Shown here piece by piece: positions 31,663-43,717 of a stretch of 64,000 bases of DNA. Within the stretch, counting starts at the first letter, position 1. Each line of letters opens with the position of its first letter. The DNA comes from Tenrec ecaudatus (Eukaryota; Chordata; Mammalia; Afrosoricida; Tenrecidae). The translations under genes and the position numbers were made by a program. The stretch lies in assembly GCF_050624435.1 (NCBI RefSeq), contig NC_134541.1:12662995-12726994 (forward strand). The letters are read 5' to 3'. The notes beneath the pieces were generated by a model, which had not been told where the DNA came from, did not search any database, and worked only from the letters and a program-made list of their open reading frames with translations.

Positions 31663-31966
31663 TATGGAGCCACGGTGGCACAGTGCTGATGAGCCGGGCT
31701 GCTAAACACAAGGCCAACAGTTCAAGACTGCCAGCCGTTCCTCAAGAGAAAGATGAGGCTTCCTACTTCCGTAAAGAGTTACAGCCTCGATGGTTGTACA
31801 ACTCTTCTGGTCACAATTGAACTATTGAATTGTGTGATATGTTGATGAAATGCCAATAAAAAAATTTTTTTTTTAAGTGACGACTCAAAAGCCCACAAGG
31901 GCAGTTGTACCTTGCCCCATAGGGTCGCTGTGAGTCGGCTTGGAGGGAGTTTGGTTTTTACAGGGC
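31663..31966 (+). mobile_element. AfroSINE split by a short L1-like tail
   Basis: The 5' half is 31663-31788 ('tggagccacggtggcacagt', 'aagagaaagatgaggcttcc', 'gtaaagagttacagcctc'). The 3' half is 31877-31966 ('aaaagcccacaagggcagtt', 'catagggtcgctgtgagtcg'). Between them at about 31789-31876 is a short tail 'attgaactattgaattgtgt', 'gaaatgccaataaaa' with an A/T run. 'agttacagcctc' and 'agtgacgactc' may be the diverged target-site duplication. Confidence 0.8.
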
Positions 31967-33054
31967 TAAGCGGTGTCACAGACCATCTCACTTAATCACC
32001 CTGAGGACCCTGGGGTCCTCCCCAGGATCCTTCCCACTGTTCAGATGGGGAAAACGGAGGCTCCGCGAGGAGAGTGAAGGACTAGCCCTGAATCACCAGG
32101 AGTATTTGGATCCTTGGCCAGATCCTACTCCAGGCCCTCCAGAGCCTGCAGGTCCCTGAGAAAGACCTCACTGTCCATCCCTTGGTTCCCGCCACAGTCA
32201 GAGGCTGCTCATCCCGCCTGCAGCGTCCACCAGTCAGCTGCCCCGGGATGCCTGGCTCCCAGGCAGCCAGCTTGGCTTGTCCAGGAGGGAGGGCGGGCAG
32301 ACTTGGCGGGCTGCCTGCTCCTGGGATGCAGGGCGGCCGGGAGTTTCTCTCCCTGGACTTACTGAACATGATTCAGCGCCAGCTTGTTGTGAAATCTGGG
32401 AATCTTGTGGGCAAGGCCGACCCGGGGGATGGCTGTCTGGGAAGGGGAGGCCGGGAAGGGGTTAAGGGGGGCGGTGGGGGTATGGGGAGACGCCAGGCCA
32501 GGCCTACAGAGAGCACCCTGAGCCAGGAGCACAGCGGGGCTGGCCAGCAGCCTGTGGCCAGGGCTCTGACATCACACTGCGTCAGCCAGCCTGCCCCAGC
32601 CCCCCACTTCCTTCCCTCCCTTGTCCAGCCAGCCCTACAGCCTCCTCAGCCACTTCACAGGACTCACCAGCAGCACCCAGCCTTCCCAGAGCCGGGAAGA
32701 AGTGTAAACAGAACTTTGCATACAGGAGACAATTAACAAATGGTGGCTGGGGAGAAGAGGAGACGGGGCCTAAGAGGGAAAGGGACTTACCCAAGAGCAC
32801 CATCCAACTGCAAGGTCATAATTATTTGGACTGTTCCTCACAGTGGCGTTGCTCTTCCAGGGGTTGTCTTTAGAAGCAAGCAGTCTCCAGTCCCCTTTGG
32901 CTTTCAGTGAATGCCCTGAAGCTGGGGTTTTTCTTCCTCATTTCATGTATTCTGCTAAATTGTATTAAATTCAATGGGGGATTGGGTTGACTGGACGGAC
33001 ACACGGCTTCATGGGAAGTGTGAGTCTGGTTTGTTCAGTCTCGTCTCTCCGTTA
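31967..33054. other. Unique GC-rich sequence
   Basis: A reverse MIR core at about 32745-32825 ('gggacttacccaagagcacc'). Frames of 184 and 95 codons here have no domain. No exon recognised. Confidence 0.45.
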
Positions 33055-33245
33055 GGAGCACGGTGGTATCATGGATAAGCACATGACTGCTCACCAGAAG
33101 GCCAGCGGTTCGAAGCCACCAGCAGCTCTGCCGGTCGCCTTCCCTGAAGATTGACGGTCTTGGGAGCACCCCCATCACCCCCTCTAGAGAGTCTTCCTCT
33201 GCCCTTTAAGTGAGCCTCAGAACAGACTCACGGGCTTTGGTTTGC
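33055..33245 (+). mobile_element. AfroSINE
   Basis: 'gagcacggtggtatcatgga', 'ggccagcggttcgaagccac', 'cagaacagactcacgggctt'. The 3' part is diverged. Confidence 0.75.
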
Positions 33246-33828
33246 CACGTGCCCATAGGTCAGTGATGATGTAGAGTATTGAACTAAATAAATTCTACGG
33301 GGTTTTTTTTTCATTTTTTTAAAACAAAAATCAGCGATTAAATTTTGTGCCAGGCAGGCACTGTTGACTAGTTCTCATGGAAATGCTGAGGATCACAGGA
33401 TCATGACTCCCATCTCAGAGACAAGGAAACGGAGGCAGGGCTGAGGGCCACACAAGGGAAGTCACAGCGGGAATGTCCATCACTGGCAGAGGTCACCACT
33501 GGCTCTATGCAGCGAGCGTATGATTGACACCATCTCATTGGCTTTACTTATTGCCCCAGGAGGCAACCCTAGAATTCTCCCCATTCCACAGAGGAGGAAA
33601 CTGAGAGCCAGGGGGTGAGTGAATGGGCCTGGATTGCACAGTTGGTAAGTGGCAGAGCTAAGGTGTGAACCCCACTGTCTGACTGTCCGTGTATAAACTC
33701 AACTCTGGCACTCAGACGGCATCACTGTTGTCCCTGCTCCGAGCAGAGCTGAGACTGAATGGCCAGTGGGTTCCCAGTAGGATGACTGAGTTGGAGAGAC
33801 TCACGGCATCTCTGCTGTCAGTTATCTC
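33246..33828 (-). mobile_element. Unique DNA with reverse MIR copies
   Basis: MIR core at about 33560-33705: 'ccacagaggaggaaactgag', 'cagttggtaagtggcagagc', 'aaggtgtgaaccccactgtc'. A weaker one is at 33400-33470. The rest is unassigned. Confidence 0.6.
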
Positions 33829-34349
33829 TGTGAAACAGTTAAAGATTATTGTGCCAACCTGACCGATAAACACATGTGGGGTTATTTGAAGGGAGGCAGG
33901 ATAAATGACCCAGTGAGCCTCGCCTTTCTAGTTCTCCGGTCTCTTGCTTTGTGATGGTCAGACCAGGGTGCAGCTGCCTTGGCCAGTTCCCTGCTTTAGC
34001 TGGCAAGGCTCACTTCCTGCAAGCCATCCCCGAGGAGAAGCCACATGGAACTACCCCGATGCAGCCCTGCGTGCTGGAGCAGCCGTGTGGAGACCCCTGC
34101 CAGCGCTGAGATGCTTACACACTCACTGATTCAGCTTTCCTCCTGTAGTCAGCATCATTGTGTGTGTTTTGTGAGATAGAGGAGGACTTTGTGGATTGGT
34201 GTCAGACACATGAGCTAATAGACTTGTGGACTTTGGCAGCACTGGGTTGGGATGCTTTCTTGATGTGCGCTTTGCTTTTATATAAAACTCTCTCTTACAC
34301 ATATGAGTTTCTGTGGATTTGTTTCTCTTAATGTGCCCAGACTAACACA
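33829..34349 (+). mobile_element. Solo LTR (ERVL/MaLR-like)
   Basis: About 520 bp. 'gccaacctgaccgataaaca', 'ggttatttgaagggaggcag', 'gacccctgccagcgctgaga', 'gaggaggactttgtggattg' and the end 'gcccagactaacacac' are shared with 13102, 22143 and 58730. No internal genes. Confidence 0.7.
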
Positions 34350-34734
34350 CCCTGGCATCTGTTGGGGGCCACCCTGTGCCAGTCAGGGGACCCTGCATGG
34401 CTAGGCCAGGTCTATGACATCCTGCTGTCTCCTGGAAGTGGTCTGCCACTCTCACAGGCAGGATAGTCCCAAAATTCATGGGGGCCTTCATCTGAAACAC
34501 CCCTGAAGAGATTCAGTGTCCTCCCCATTCTACAGCAGAAAAATCAAGTCCTGAAGAGGGTAAGTGAATCGCCCAAGGCCATACAGCCAGCTACAGCCCC
34601 GCTCTCACCCCTCGAACTTGGCCTTGGCTGGCAGAGGCCCTGCAGGATGAACTTGAGGAGGGTCCCCGGCCCCACCTCCACTTTCTCTCTTGCTTTGCCA
34701 ATTCCTGGCTGGGGTAGGGCCAGGCCCCATATGA
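34350..34734. other. Unique sequence with a reverse MIR fragment
   Basis: 'gtaagtgaatcgcccaaggc' near 34560 is the reverse MIR core. Nothing else recognised. Confidence 0.45.
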
Positions 34735-35146
34735 GCATCTTCGGGCAGAGGGGGGTGGATGGAAGGTTGGAAGTGGAACTAGAATGAGAGCCAAACCCTG
34801 GGGGTCTGAGGGGAAAGGGAGTCTGGCTCAGGGTGGGGGGTGGCGCGTGAGGAGAATCCCCACCACCAGGGACCTGACCGGGATTTTGAAGAGTGAAGTT
34901 GGCCCGCTGGGATGATCAATCGCTACTATTCCTCAGGCTCAGTTTCAGAGAGACGAGAGGGAGTTGTGGGGACTGGGGCACCCCCAAATGGCCATAAAGG
35001 GTGGCAGGTCCTCAGGACCCTGAGGGTGGCCTCTGGGTTGGGGCTTAGGGGAGCCAGAGCTTCAGAGGGTTAGAAACGCACATATGACATTATCTTCCGA
35101 TTTGGGGGTGCTGTCTCCACTCGTGAACACGTTCTGTGTGGGCCGA
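34735..35146 (+). repeat. Direct duplication, copy 1
   Basis: The text from 'aggggaaagggagtctggct' (34809) through 'ctcgtgaacacgttctgtgt' (about 35140) recurs at 36882-37195 with high identity. The left edge is fuzzy ('catcttcgggcagagg' against 'catatcttcaggcagagg'). Confidence 0.9.
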
Positions 35147-35554
35147 ACAAAAGACAGGGTCAGAAAGACATTCCTGGGAGGGGAACCCCCTGGGCCAGAG
35201 GAGAGGCAGCAGACGGGGATGTGGAGCGAGAGCAGCCAGGGAGGCTGGAGTGGGGTGTGAGGAGGCTGGGGTGAGGTAGCATAGAGCCTTGGGGGAAAGT
35301 GAGGAGCCGAGGAGGCTTTAGAGCCACAGAGGAACCGGGTCACTAAACAACTCCATTCGAATCCCGTCTATTCTCCTAACTTCTGCAGCTTCTCTACAAG
35401 ACCTCTGCTCACAGCCCGAGGGACCCCTGGGAACCCAAGTAAGTCACCCTGACTCCCCTGTGCTCATCACCCTCCACAGCTCCCACCTCACCCATAAAGC
35501 CAGAGCCCCCACAAGACCCGGCAAGAGCGGCTCCCTTATAGCCACGTTGGCCTC
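35147..35554. other. Unique sequence
   Basis: Nothing recognised beyond a possible L2 start towards 35450. Confidence 0.4.
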
Positions 35555-35960
35555 CCTCCAAACCAACTCACTGGCCATTCCCCTCTGTGCCTCAGATCCA
35601 CTTTGGGGCCCTGGGCCTTGGACACCTGGAGCACCCTCCCAGCAATGTCCCTGGCACCCACTCCCCCTACAGAACCTTGCTCAGATACCACCCACCTCTG
35701 CCCAGGCATCCCTGGGCCCCCAGTGTAACGCCCCCCAACTAGCCCCTCCCCACTCCCTGCCCACATTTCTCTCTGCAGCGTAGACCCCTCCTAATATACC
35801 GCCTGACGTGTTTGTGTCTCCTCTGTCGTCTGCGTACCCCGCAGAAGTGTCAGCTCCATGGGGGGGTACAGAGACTGTGGCCTGTCCCCTTCCCGCTACA
35901 CCCTAGGGCCAGACACACAGGAAGCACTCAATAAATATTTGCTGGATGAATGAATGCATT
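35555..35960 (+). mobile_element. L2 LINE 3' region
   Basis: 'ccttgctcagataccaccca', 'gaagtgtcagctccatgggg', 'gggccagacacacaggaagc' and the terminal 'actcaataaatatttgctgg' with 'atgaatgaatgc' (about 35928-35957). Confidence 0.85.
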
Positions 35961-36244
35961 TTTTCCCCTCCGAATAATTTGGTGACGTCGTCAGAACAGG
36001 GTTATTTTGCCCTTCGCTTTGAGCCCCAGCTGAAGCAGTGTCTCGCCCAGGGTCACACTGCTCAGCAGAGGCAGGTCAGTATGGTCCCGCGGCTCCTCCT
36101 TCTTCTAGGGCAGGCTGTGGGCCCAGGGCAACCCCCTGAGTGGCAGGAGCCCAAGGCTCAGAGAGGTGCGGTGTCAGGCCCCAGGCCACAGGGCCTGGAT
36201 TGCTGTCTTTTCCTTCTGTGCGTCGGGCTCTCTTTCTGAGCACA
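35961..36244. other. Unique DNA with a reverse MIR core
   Basis: MIR-like 'gtgtctcgcccagggtcaca' near 36040. No gene signal. Confidence 0.45.
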
Positions 36245-36405
36245 AAGGAGCCCGGTGGTGGTTTAGTGGTGACACACTGAGCCGAAATCCATAAGGTCAG
36301 CAGTTCGAAACTGGGAAACTCACCTGGGGGGGGGGGGGGTGTCTGTTCTACCCTGTTCTTTCGGGTCCATAGGAGTCAGCATCCACTGGACGGCACTAAG
36401 TTTTG
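36245..36405 (+). mobile_element. AfroSINE
   Basis: 'ggagcccggtggtggtttag', 'aaggtcagcagttcgaaact', a G-run at 36327-36340, 'ttcgggtccataggagtcag'. Confidence 0.8.
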
Positions 36406-36802
36406 GGAGTTCGCTTTCAGACCAGTTCTGTTTCCTCTCCCTCCTCTCCTCCCCTCCCTTGCCCTCCGCTCCCCTCCCTTTCTCCCTGCGTATGTCCAGC
36501 GAATGCATTTGTAGGTCAGTTTAAGTCACTTGTGTGATTTCTCACAAGGCTCAGCCTGGGGCCTTGACACACACACGGCGTCCCTGGCACCGCCCATGCA
36601 GCGCCCAGGCTGTCACTGCAGAGCCTGCCCGCGGAGTTCAGCCGCCTGGTCCCTCCGCATGCCTTGGGGATGAGCTGCCGGAGCGGGGCCAGGCCCACTG
36701 ACACATTCGGACCAGATGTGGCTGCCTCCCTTGGGCCCCTCCCGGCAGGCCCCAACCATCCCCCACCCCAGGGCCTGTGGGCAGGGGGAGATGCTCAGAG
36801 GC
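36406..36802. other. Unique sequence
   Basis: A CT-rich run at 36425-36490. No gene signal. Confidence 0.4.
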
Positions 36803-37202
36803 ATTCATATCTTCAGGCAGAGGTGAGGCTCAAATGTGGGGCTGGAACAGGGCCAGGGTCCTGGTGACCACAGGGGAAAGGGAGTCTGGCTCAGGGTGGG
36901 GGGTGGCGCATGAGGAGAAGCCCACCACTAGGGACCTGAGTGGGATTTTGAAGAGTGAAGTTGACCCGCTGGGATGATCAATCACTATTATTCCTCGGGC
37001 TCAGTTTCAGAGAGACGAGAGGGAGTGCTGGGGACTGGGGCACCCCCAAACGGCCATAAATGGTGGCAGGTCCTCAGGACCCTGAGGATGGCCTCTGGGT
37101 TGGGGCAGCCATAAGTTTGGAGGGCAGAACACATATACGATATGCTACCTTCCAATTTGGGGGTGCCGCCTCCACTCGTGAACGCGTTCTGTGTGAGCCA
37201 AG
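36803..37202 (+). repeat. Direct duplication, copy 2
   Basis: Partner of 34735-35146, about 2.06 kb downstream in the same orientation. The spacing falls from 2073 to 2055 bp across the pair, so copy 2 has a net loss of about 18 bp. Confidence 0.9.
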
Positions 37203-38303
37203 CAAACCCACCCCCACCGAGGGCCCAGTTCAGCCCAAGCTTCCCGTTTGCAGCCTTTTGGATGAACCAAGTCAGTCAGGAGCCGCTGGCGGTCAGGAGG
37301 GAGGCAAACCCAGCAGTCCTGAGGGGCTGTGGGAAGGTTCCCGCCATCTGGTCACCCTCCTCCACCCCCACCAAGGATGGGCCCTCCCTATCCCTCCCCC
37401 CCCCACACACACACACACTCCTGCCGCCAGCTGGCTGTAGGGTGGAAGGGGGCCCGGGCGGGAACTGAGGTCTCCTTCCCACATGGGACACAGCTGTGGG
37501 TGTGTTTGTGGGGGAAGTCCTGACTCCTCTCTGTCCCTCGTCCACATCCATGCTAGAACGTGAGGGACCTTCCTCGTGCCCCAGAGTTACCCCTTCCCCC
37601 AAAGGCCGGCCTCAGCAGTCTGGTCAGCCCACCTTCTCCAACCCCCCACAATCACCTTTGTGGGTCTTCATTGTACCCCTCTCGGATCACTTTTCACATG
37701 AAGAAACGGAGGTTCAGGACAGTGACTTACCCAGGGCCCCACAATGAGAACCCCGAGCACTCTGGCCGGGTCTCCTTGCCAGAAGCCTATCATGCTCCAA
37801 GGCCAGGCCTAAGGCTCCCTGTCAGCTTATTTACACAGCTGGGCCCAAGGCCAAGTGCTGGGACTCGGAAGTGGGCGGATGGGCCTGTCTCCGGCCTCCC
37901 AGCAGCTCTAGTTAAGTGAGTGTTTCACTCCCTCCCTGGGAATCGAATCATCCCCAAACCATGGCCCCCGTCCACCTAGACTTCGTTACCTTGGTTCTGG
38001 AGTCTCGGTTCTCCAACTGTGTGCCAAGCACCTCCAACACCCCTCTGCCTGGATGACCTGCTCGCAGACTTCAAACCAGTGCTCCTTCCCAAAAATGGCT
38101 CTTCTGCCTCAGTTTCCTCCTCTGGGGGGAGGCACCACCCTCTGCTGATGGTCAATGTCAGAAGCCCAAGCATCATCCTTAAAACCCACCTCTCAGGTCA
38201 CTGCTGACTTTGAGAACTTACCACCATAGCAGCGATCTGGGGACTAGGAGGCCACCGGAAGTACCACCATCTCCAGAGTCCCCCAGACTGGTAACCAGGC
38301 ACA

Positions 38304-38304
<1 letters not shown>
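37203..38304. other. Unique GC-rich sequence
   Basis: A short (CA) run near 37405 and a reverse MIR core at 37680-37745 ('gaagaaacggaggttcagga'). Overlapping open frames of about 80-126 codons lack any domain. Confidence 0.45.

Positions 38305-38360
<56 letters not shown>
38305..38360 (+). repeat. (CA)n microsatellite
   Basis: About 28 uninterrupted CA units. Confidence 0.98.
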
Positions 38361-38960
38361 ATGACGGTATTCAGGAGGAGACCCAAAAATGGCCTCCACT
38401 TCCCATCCTCCAGGTGAGACATAGCTGCAAAGGGGGCTGGCAAATGTAGCTTTGGGCTTTCCAGTGTCCGCAGCCTCTTGGAGAATAAGGTGCGAGAATA
38501 AAGGGTGCTAAGTGGCCATCAACTCGAACCACGGCACCTCAGGATTTGCCCACCACATGCAGCACTTGCGTTGTTCAACACCCTGTGTTGAAGGTGAGCC
38601 TGTTTTCTTGTCTGTCTTTCCTATCAGACTGTGAGCTCCTTACAGGTCAGGACGGTCTTTTGATGGCTCTGGCTCCCCCGCACGTTACCCAGACCTGGGA
38701 CAAGAAAATAATAGTAGTCACATAACAATATTAATAAGAAATGACATTTGTTAAGCATTTCCATGCCCTAAGCTCTAGGCTGTGCGCTTGAATTCCCGTT
38801 TTTCTCCACGTGACAAACCAGTAGGATAGCGTCCTGTCCCCTTTTTCTCCACATGACAAGCCAGCGGCTGTCCCCCTTTGATGCCTGCAGAAAAGGCGGC
38901 TCAGAGCAGTGAAATAGTATTCGTAAGGTCACCCAGCAAGTAAGTGTTAGGGACAAGATT
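38361..38960 (-). mobile_element. Unique DNA with L2 and MIR fragments
   Basis: L2-like 'cagactgtgagctccttaca' at about 38625 (forward), and reverse MIR at about 38700-38960: 'aatgacatttgttaagcatt', 'gtaaggtcacccagcaagta'. Confidence 0.6.
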
Positions 38961-38974
38961 AAAAATGAAATCTG

Positions 38975-39247
38975 GGATGGACAACAGAAAAGGGGGTGAA
39001 GGGAGATGCCGGACAAGGCAAGATGTGACAAAATAATAATCTATAAATTATCAAGGGCTCTTGAGGGAGGGGGAAGCGGGGAGGGAGGGGAAAAAAGAGG
39101 ACTTGATGCAAAGGACTTAAGTGGAGAGCAAATGCTTTGAAAATGATGAGGGCAAAGAATGTACAGATGTGCTTTACACAATTGATGTATGTATGGATTG
39201 TGACAAGAGTTGTATGAGTCCCTAATAAAATGCTTAAAAAATAAAAT
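38975..39247 (+). mobile_element. Unclassified 1.55-kb retroelement, 5'-truncated copy
   Basis: About 270 bp: 'gatggacaacagaaaagggg', 'taaattatcaagggctcttg', 'gtacagatgtgctttacaca', 'gagtccctaataaaatgc', then an A-rich tail. Flanked by a 14-bp duplication with one mismatch, aaaaatgaaatctg (38961-38974) and aaaaatgaagtctg (39248-39261). Confidence 0.88.
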
Positions 39248-39261
39248 AAAAATGAAGTCTG

Positions 39262-39719
39262 TCTTACCTTCAAGCTCCAAATATTTGTAAGGCAGGGTCA
39301 TCTTCTCGCAGGGCTGTTCCCAGACTGCTGCACCACACCCACACCCCCACCTGCCCCAGGCATCCAGAAAAGTGACAGAAATATTCAAGGAACAAATGAG
39401 CGACCCCTCCATTGAGAAGCGCCTACCCCCATGTCAGCTTCCTTCACCCCTCTGGACCTGTGTCCTTCTCCAAGGTCAGGGCTCAAGGAGTAGAAAGACG
39501 AGGTGCACTGAGACTCCGGACCTAGAGTCTGAAGTTGGCTCCCAGGCTCACTGACCCCACTCCCATAAAGTTGCTGACACTTTAAGTAATTTTCCAGATA
39601 GCTTTCATTAAACTTTCAAACTATAAAAAAGCTGACAAACTGCTGCCTCGGAGAAAGGTGCGGAGCTCTATCATTTTAACCTGCTTGGGACTTAAGATTC
39701 GAGGTGTCCACTCTCGTCC
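39262..39719. other. Unique sequence
   Basis: Nothing recognised. Confidence 0.4.
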
Positions 39720-40445
39720 ATCTGTCCACTCATCCATCCATCTAGCTACTCTCTCATGTATCTCTCCCCCAGCTATTCATCTATCTAATCAGCTACTTTC
39801 CTATCTGCCCACATTTCATCACCAACTCTCCCATCTACCCATTCATATTCAAATCCATCCACGCACCATCCATCCAATGACTCTGCTAGTCATCTATCTG
39901 CCCCCACATCTGCTCTCCCTCTGTATCCATCCATCCACTCTTCCATCCATCTTGTTCATCAGTCCATTTGTTTCCCATCCATCCATCTACCCAATCATTC
40001 ATTTATTTATCTATTGAATCGCCAGTTCAACTCTCCATTTATTCATTTTGTGGGTTGATCTATCTTTCTAGGAATCTGGTCCTCCATCTATTAATGCATC
40101 CATAACTTCATTCATTTATTTACTCATTTCATTTATATTTGTATAATCATTACCCCATTAATTATTTATGATATTCAACCGTGAAATTATCCATACAAAT
40201 GCCAATCACCTCACAAAATCTTATCCATCCATTTAGTCACTCAATTTTCCATCACCCATCTAACCCTTTCAATCACTGACTCATCTATTCTACTTATCTA
40301 TCTCTTCATCCATTTCCTCCATCCAGAAAGAGTTCTCTCATCCATCCACCCATGTACCCAACCATGAAATTATCTATTTGACCATCCACCCATCTGTCAA
40401 ATCATCACTCATCCTTCCACCCATCAAATCCTCCATCCACCCATT
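39720..40445 (+). repeat. Degenerate (ATCC)n pyrimidine-rich repeat
   Basis: About 0.7 kb of 'catccatccatctatc'-type units with heavy decay. It is the same kind of unit as 2105-2310 but read on the opposite strand. Confidence 0.9.
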
Positions 40446-41235
40446 CTGCTCCCTATACAAGAACCAAGGGATGAATCATAGCTGGTCCTGCCCTGGAAAA
40501 GCTCGCACCATGTGATGGGAACATATGGTTACAGCCCAAGGTGCAAAGTATTAAGGTTGACGGAAGCTCCAGGCAGATGCCTTAATAGAAGAGCGGCTTC
40601 AGTTCACCTGGAAATTCAGGGAAGGCTTCTCAGAAGAAGTAGCATCCAAGACAGGACATTAGAGATAAGGAAATACTAAACCAGGGTGTCCACTCTCATC
40701 TCACTTGGGTCAAAAGTGAATCATGCATGGAGCCTCACCATGGACACAAAGGAGTGCCACCTCAGTCTCACGCCCCTCTTCCATAGACAACGCAGGGTGC
40801 TTGCGTTCGGGTGCTAAGCACTTGTCATTGTGCTCTTTCTCCCTCTTATCTGCAGAACATATTGGAACCATGGACCAAAAGAAAGCTGGAGATCGCAATA
40901 AGGTTAAGAGGAAACCATGAGGACCACGCAGAGTTAAAGACAAAGTACTGCAAAATTTTAACCGGGTCACCATTTGTCTGATTCGGTGGCTGAATGCAAC
41001 ATGGTTAAGTCGACGTTATTAACATTTCTTGGTGGGGGGGTGTTCTTAAAGCAGCTTATGTAGTGAAAGGTGTGAAATCATTAACCACAAAACAAAGAAC
41101 CCAGACCATGGAAAAGGCTGAAAAGTTCCTGTTAGTTTGCATAAATCAGAAACAACTCAATGGCGATAGCGTATTTAAGACAGTAATAGATGAGAAGGCT
41201 AAACACCTCCATAGTGATTTAAAGCCCTGGGGAAA
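40446..41235. other. Unique sequence, possibly Tigger interior
   Basis: No gene recognised. Parts (40980-41235) may be the interior of the DNA transposon whose edge is at 41236, but I cannot confirm it. Confidence 0.35.
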
Positions 41236-41395
41236 ATGAGTTTATTAGTGTAATCTGGGGGCCTCAGAATCAATTATTCAGTTTTCCATTATTTCTTATG
41301 GGGAAAAATATGCTCAGTTATCAAGCTTTTCAGTGTTTATCATGAATTTGGAACAAATTGAGTTTGACAACACAGGTATCACTCTGTATTGGAAA
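41236..41395 (+). mobile_element. Tigger-like (Tc1/mariner) DNA transposon fragment
   Basis: 'ggcctcagaatcaattattc', 'catttcttatgggg'-like and 'tcagttatcaagcttttcag' followed by 'aatttggaacaaattgagtt' resemble the end region of Tigger elements. Diverged; no transposase. Confidence 0.5.
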
Positions 41396-41439
41396 GGAAA
41401 AAATTAAAATATCTCTATTCCAAGATTATGTAATCCTTT

Positions 41440-41560
41440 AAGATGAGCCTTTCTACTCTTGTAAAGAGTTACAATCCTGAAAATCCACAGGGACAGTTCG
41501 AACCTGTTCTACAGGGTCACTATGAGTCAGAATGGACTTCATGGCAGAGAGTTTAGAGTT
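41440..41560 (+). mobile_element. AfroSINE, 3' half
   Basis: 'tactcttgtaaagagttaca', 'acagggtcactatgagtcag', 'ggacttcatggcagagagtt'. Confidence 0.8.
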
Positions 41561-42154
41561 TTGATGATCCTAAATACACAAAACCCCAAAAGGCATGCGA
41601 AAATGTCCATAGCTAATAGAGGAATTCAGCAACGTTAAAGAGTACAGGGTCAACAAAGAAAACCGGTTGGGTTTCTGTAGACTAGCGCTGAGAAATCTCA
41701 GCAGTAAGTTGAGAAGACAATGAAATTTCCAATAGCATCTAAGAGAATAAAACACCCAGGTATAAACACACCAGGAATGTGAAAGACTCACACAATGAAA
41801 ACTATAAAACATGGGTGAAAAAGATTAAAGAAGACCCGAATAAATGAAAAGCTATTCCATGCTCATGGATTGGAAGACTCAATATTATTAAGATGTCAGT
41901 ACTACCCGAAGTAATCTATAGATTCAATGCAATCCCAGTCAAAATGTTTACAGACACAGAAAAATCAATCCTCAACTTTATACAGGTTGGCCAGAGGTCT
42001 TGAGTAGGTAAAACAACATTGAAACAGAAGCACAAAGTAGGGAGACACATACTTTCGCTACTGTGCATCTACAGTACATACTATATTATAAATATATAAT
42101 GTGGCCGCCCTAATAAAAACAGCCTAGTGTTGCTATAAGACTAAACACATACTA

Positions 42155-43717
42155 AAAAATGTCCACTGTGATTCCTATTCATAGCAATCTTTTTTTAAAT
42201 CATTTTATTGGGGATTCGTATAACTCTTATCACAATCCACACATCCATTCATTGTATGTCAAACACATTTGTACATTTGTTGCCATCATCATTCTGAAAA
42301 CATTTGCTTTCTATTTGAGTCCTTGGCATCAGCTCCTCATTTTACCCGTCCTTCCCAGATCCCCTCTCCCTCATGAACCCTTGATAATTTATAAATTATT
42401 ATCTTGTCATGTATTACACTGTCCAATGTCTCACTTCACCCACTTTCCTGCTGTTCATCACCCAGGGAGAAGGTTAGTTATATGTAGATCCTTATAATCG
42501 ACTCCACCTTTCTACCCCACCTTCCCTCCATCCTCCCGGAATTGCCACGTTCCCACTGGTCCTGATGGGATCATCTGTCCTGGATTCCATGTGTTTCCAG
42601 TTCCTATCTGTACCAGTGTATATCCTCTGGTCTAGCCAGATTTGTAAGGTAGAATTGGGATCATGATAGTGGGGGTGAGGAAACATTTAAGAACTAGAGG
42701 AAAGTTGTATGTTCATAGTTGCTACATGCACCCTGACAGACTCATCTCCTCCCTGTGACCCTCTGTGAGGGTATGTCCAGTTGCCTAGAGATTGGCTTTG
42801 GATCCCCAATCTGCACTCCCCCTCCTTCACAATGATATGATTTTTTGTTCTTTGATGCCTGATACCTGACCCCTTCAACACCTCGTGGTCACACAGGCTG
42901 GTGTGCTTCTTCCATGTGGATTTTGTTGCTTCTGGGCTAGATGGCTGCTTGTTTACCTTCAAGCTTTTAATACCCTAGACACTATATCTTTTGATAGCCG
43001 GGCACCATCAGCTTTCTTCACAACATTTGCTTATGTACACATTGGTCTTCAGTGATCGTGTCAGGAAGATGAGCATCATAGAATGCCAGTTTAATACAAC
43101 AAAGTGTTCTTGCATTGAGGGAGTACTTGAGTGGAGGCCCAATGTCCATCTGCTACCTTAATACTAAACCTGTAAATATATGCACATAAATCTATTTCCC
43201 CATCCTCATATATTAATATATTTACTTATGTACATGCCTGTGTTTAGACTTCTATAAATGCCCTTAGCCTCCTAGTTCTTTCCTCTATTTCCTTTTATTT
43301 TCCTCTTGTCCCACTATCATGCTCAGCCTTCATTTGGGTTTCAATGATTTTTCTCGGTTACGTTGCCCTTGATCAAGCCCTACCAGGCCTCCTACACCCT
43401 CCTCACCCTCGTTTTTTTTTAATCACTTATTGTTCTCCCATCCCTGGGTTGGTCAACACCACCCCCTCTTCTCCTCTCCCATGTCCCACCAGAGCCATAG
43501 GTCCTGTTGTTTTCTCCTCCAGACTGTTCATCCAGCTTATAGCAATCTTATTGGGCAGAACTACCCCTTTCCGTTTCCAAGGCTATAAATCTTTACAGGT
43601 GCACAAAACCTCATCTTTCTCCCTCCGAGTGGCTGGTGGTTTTCAACTGCTGATCTTCCAGTTAGCAGCCCAACTCATAACCCACTATGCCACTGGCCTC
43701 CTTAACCAAACATGTAG
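42155..43717 (-). mobile_element. AfroSINE split by the unclassified element
   Basis: Reverse SINE in two parts: 42155-42189 ('tgtccactgtgattcctatt', 'catagcaatctt') and 43537-43717 ('gaactacccctttccgtttc', 'gttttcaactgctgatcttc', 'cccactatgccactggcctc'). Confidence 0.82.
42190..43536 (-). mobile_element. Unclassified 1.55-kb retroelement, 1.35-kb reverse copy
   Basis: Begins at the T-rich tail 'ttttttaaatcattttattg' and runs through 'aactcttatcacaatccaca' and 'taaattattatcttgtcatg' to 'agactgttcatccagc'. It is the reverse complement of most of 24960-26520, truncated at its 5' end. 'atagcaatctt' at both borders (about 42180-42190 and 43540) is the target-site duplication. Confidence 0.85.

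Noticed and set aside
40861..40920. Short frame 'MDQKKAGDRNKVKRKP' as a Tigger transposase start
   Set aside because: Too short and not matched with confidence to any transposase; only the downstream edge at 41236 looks like Tigger.
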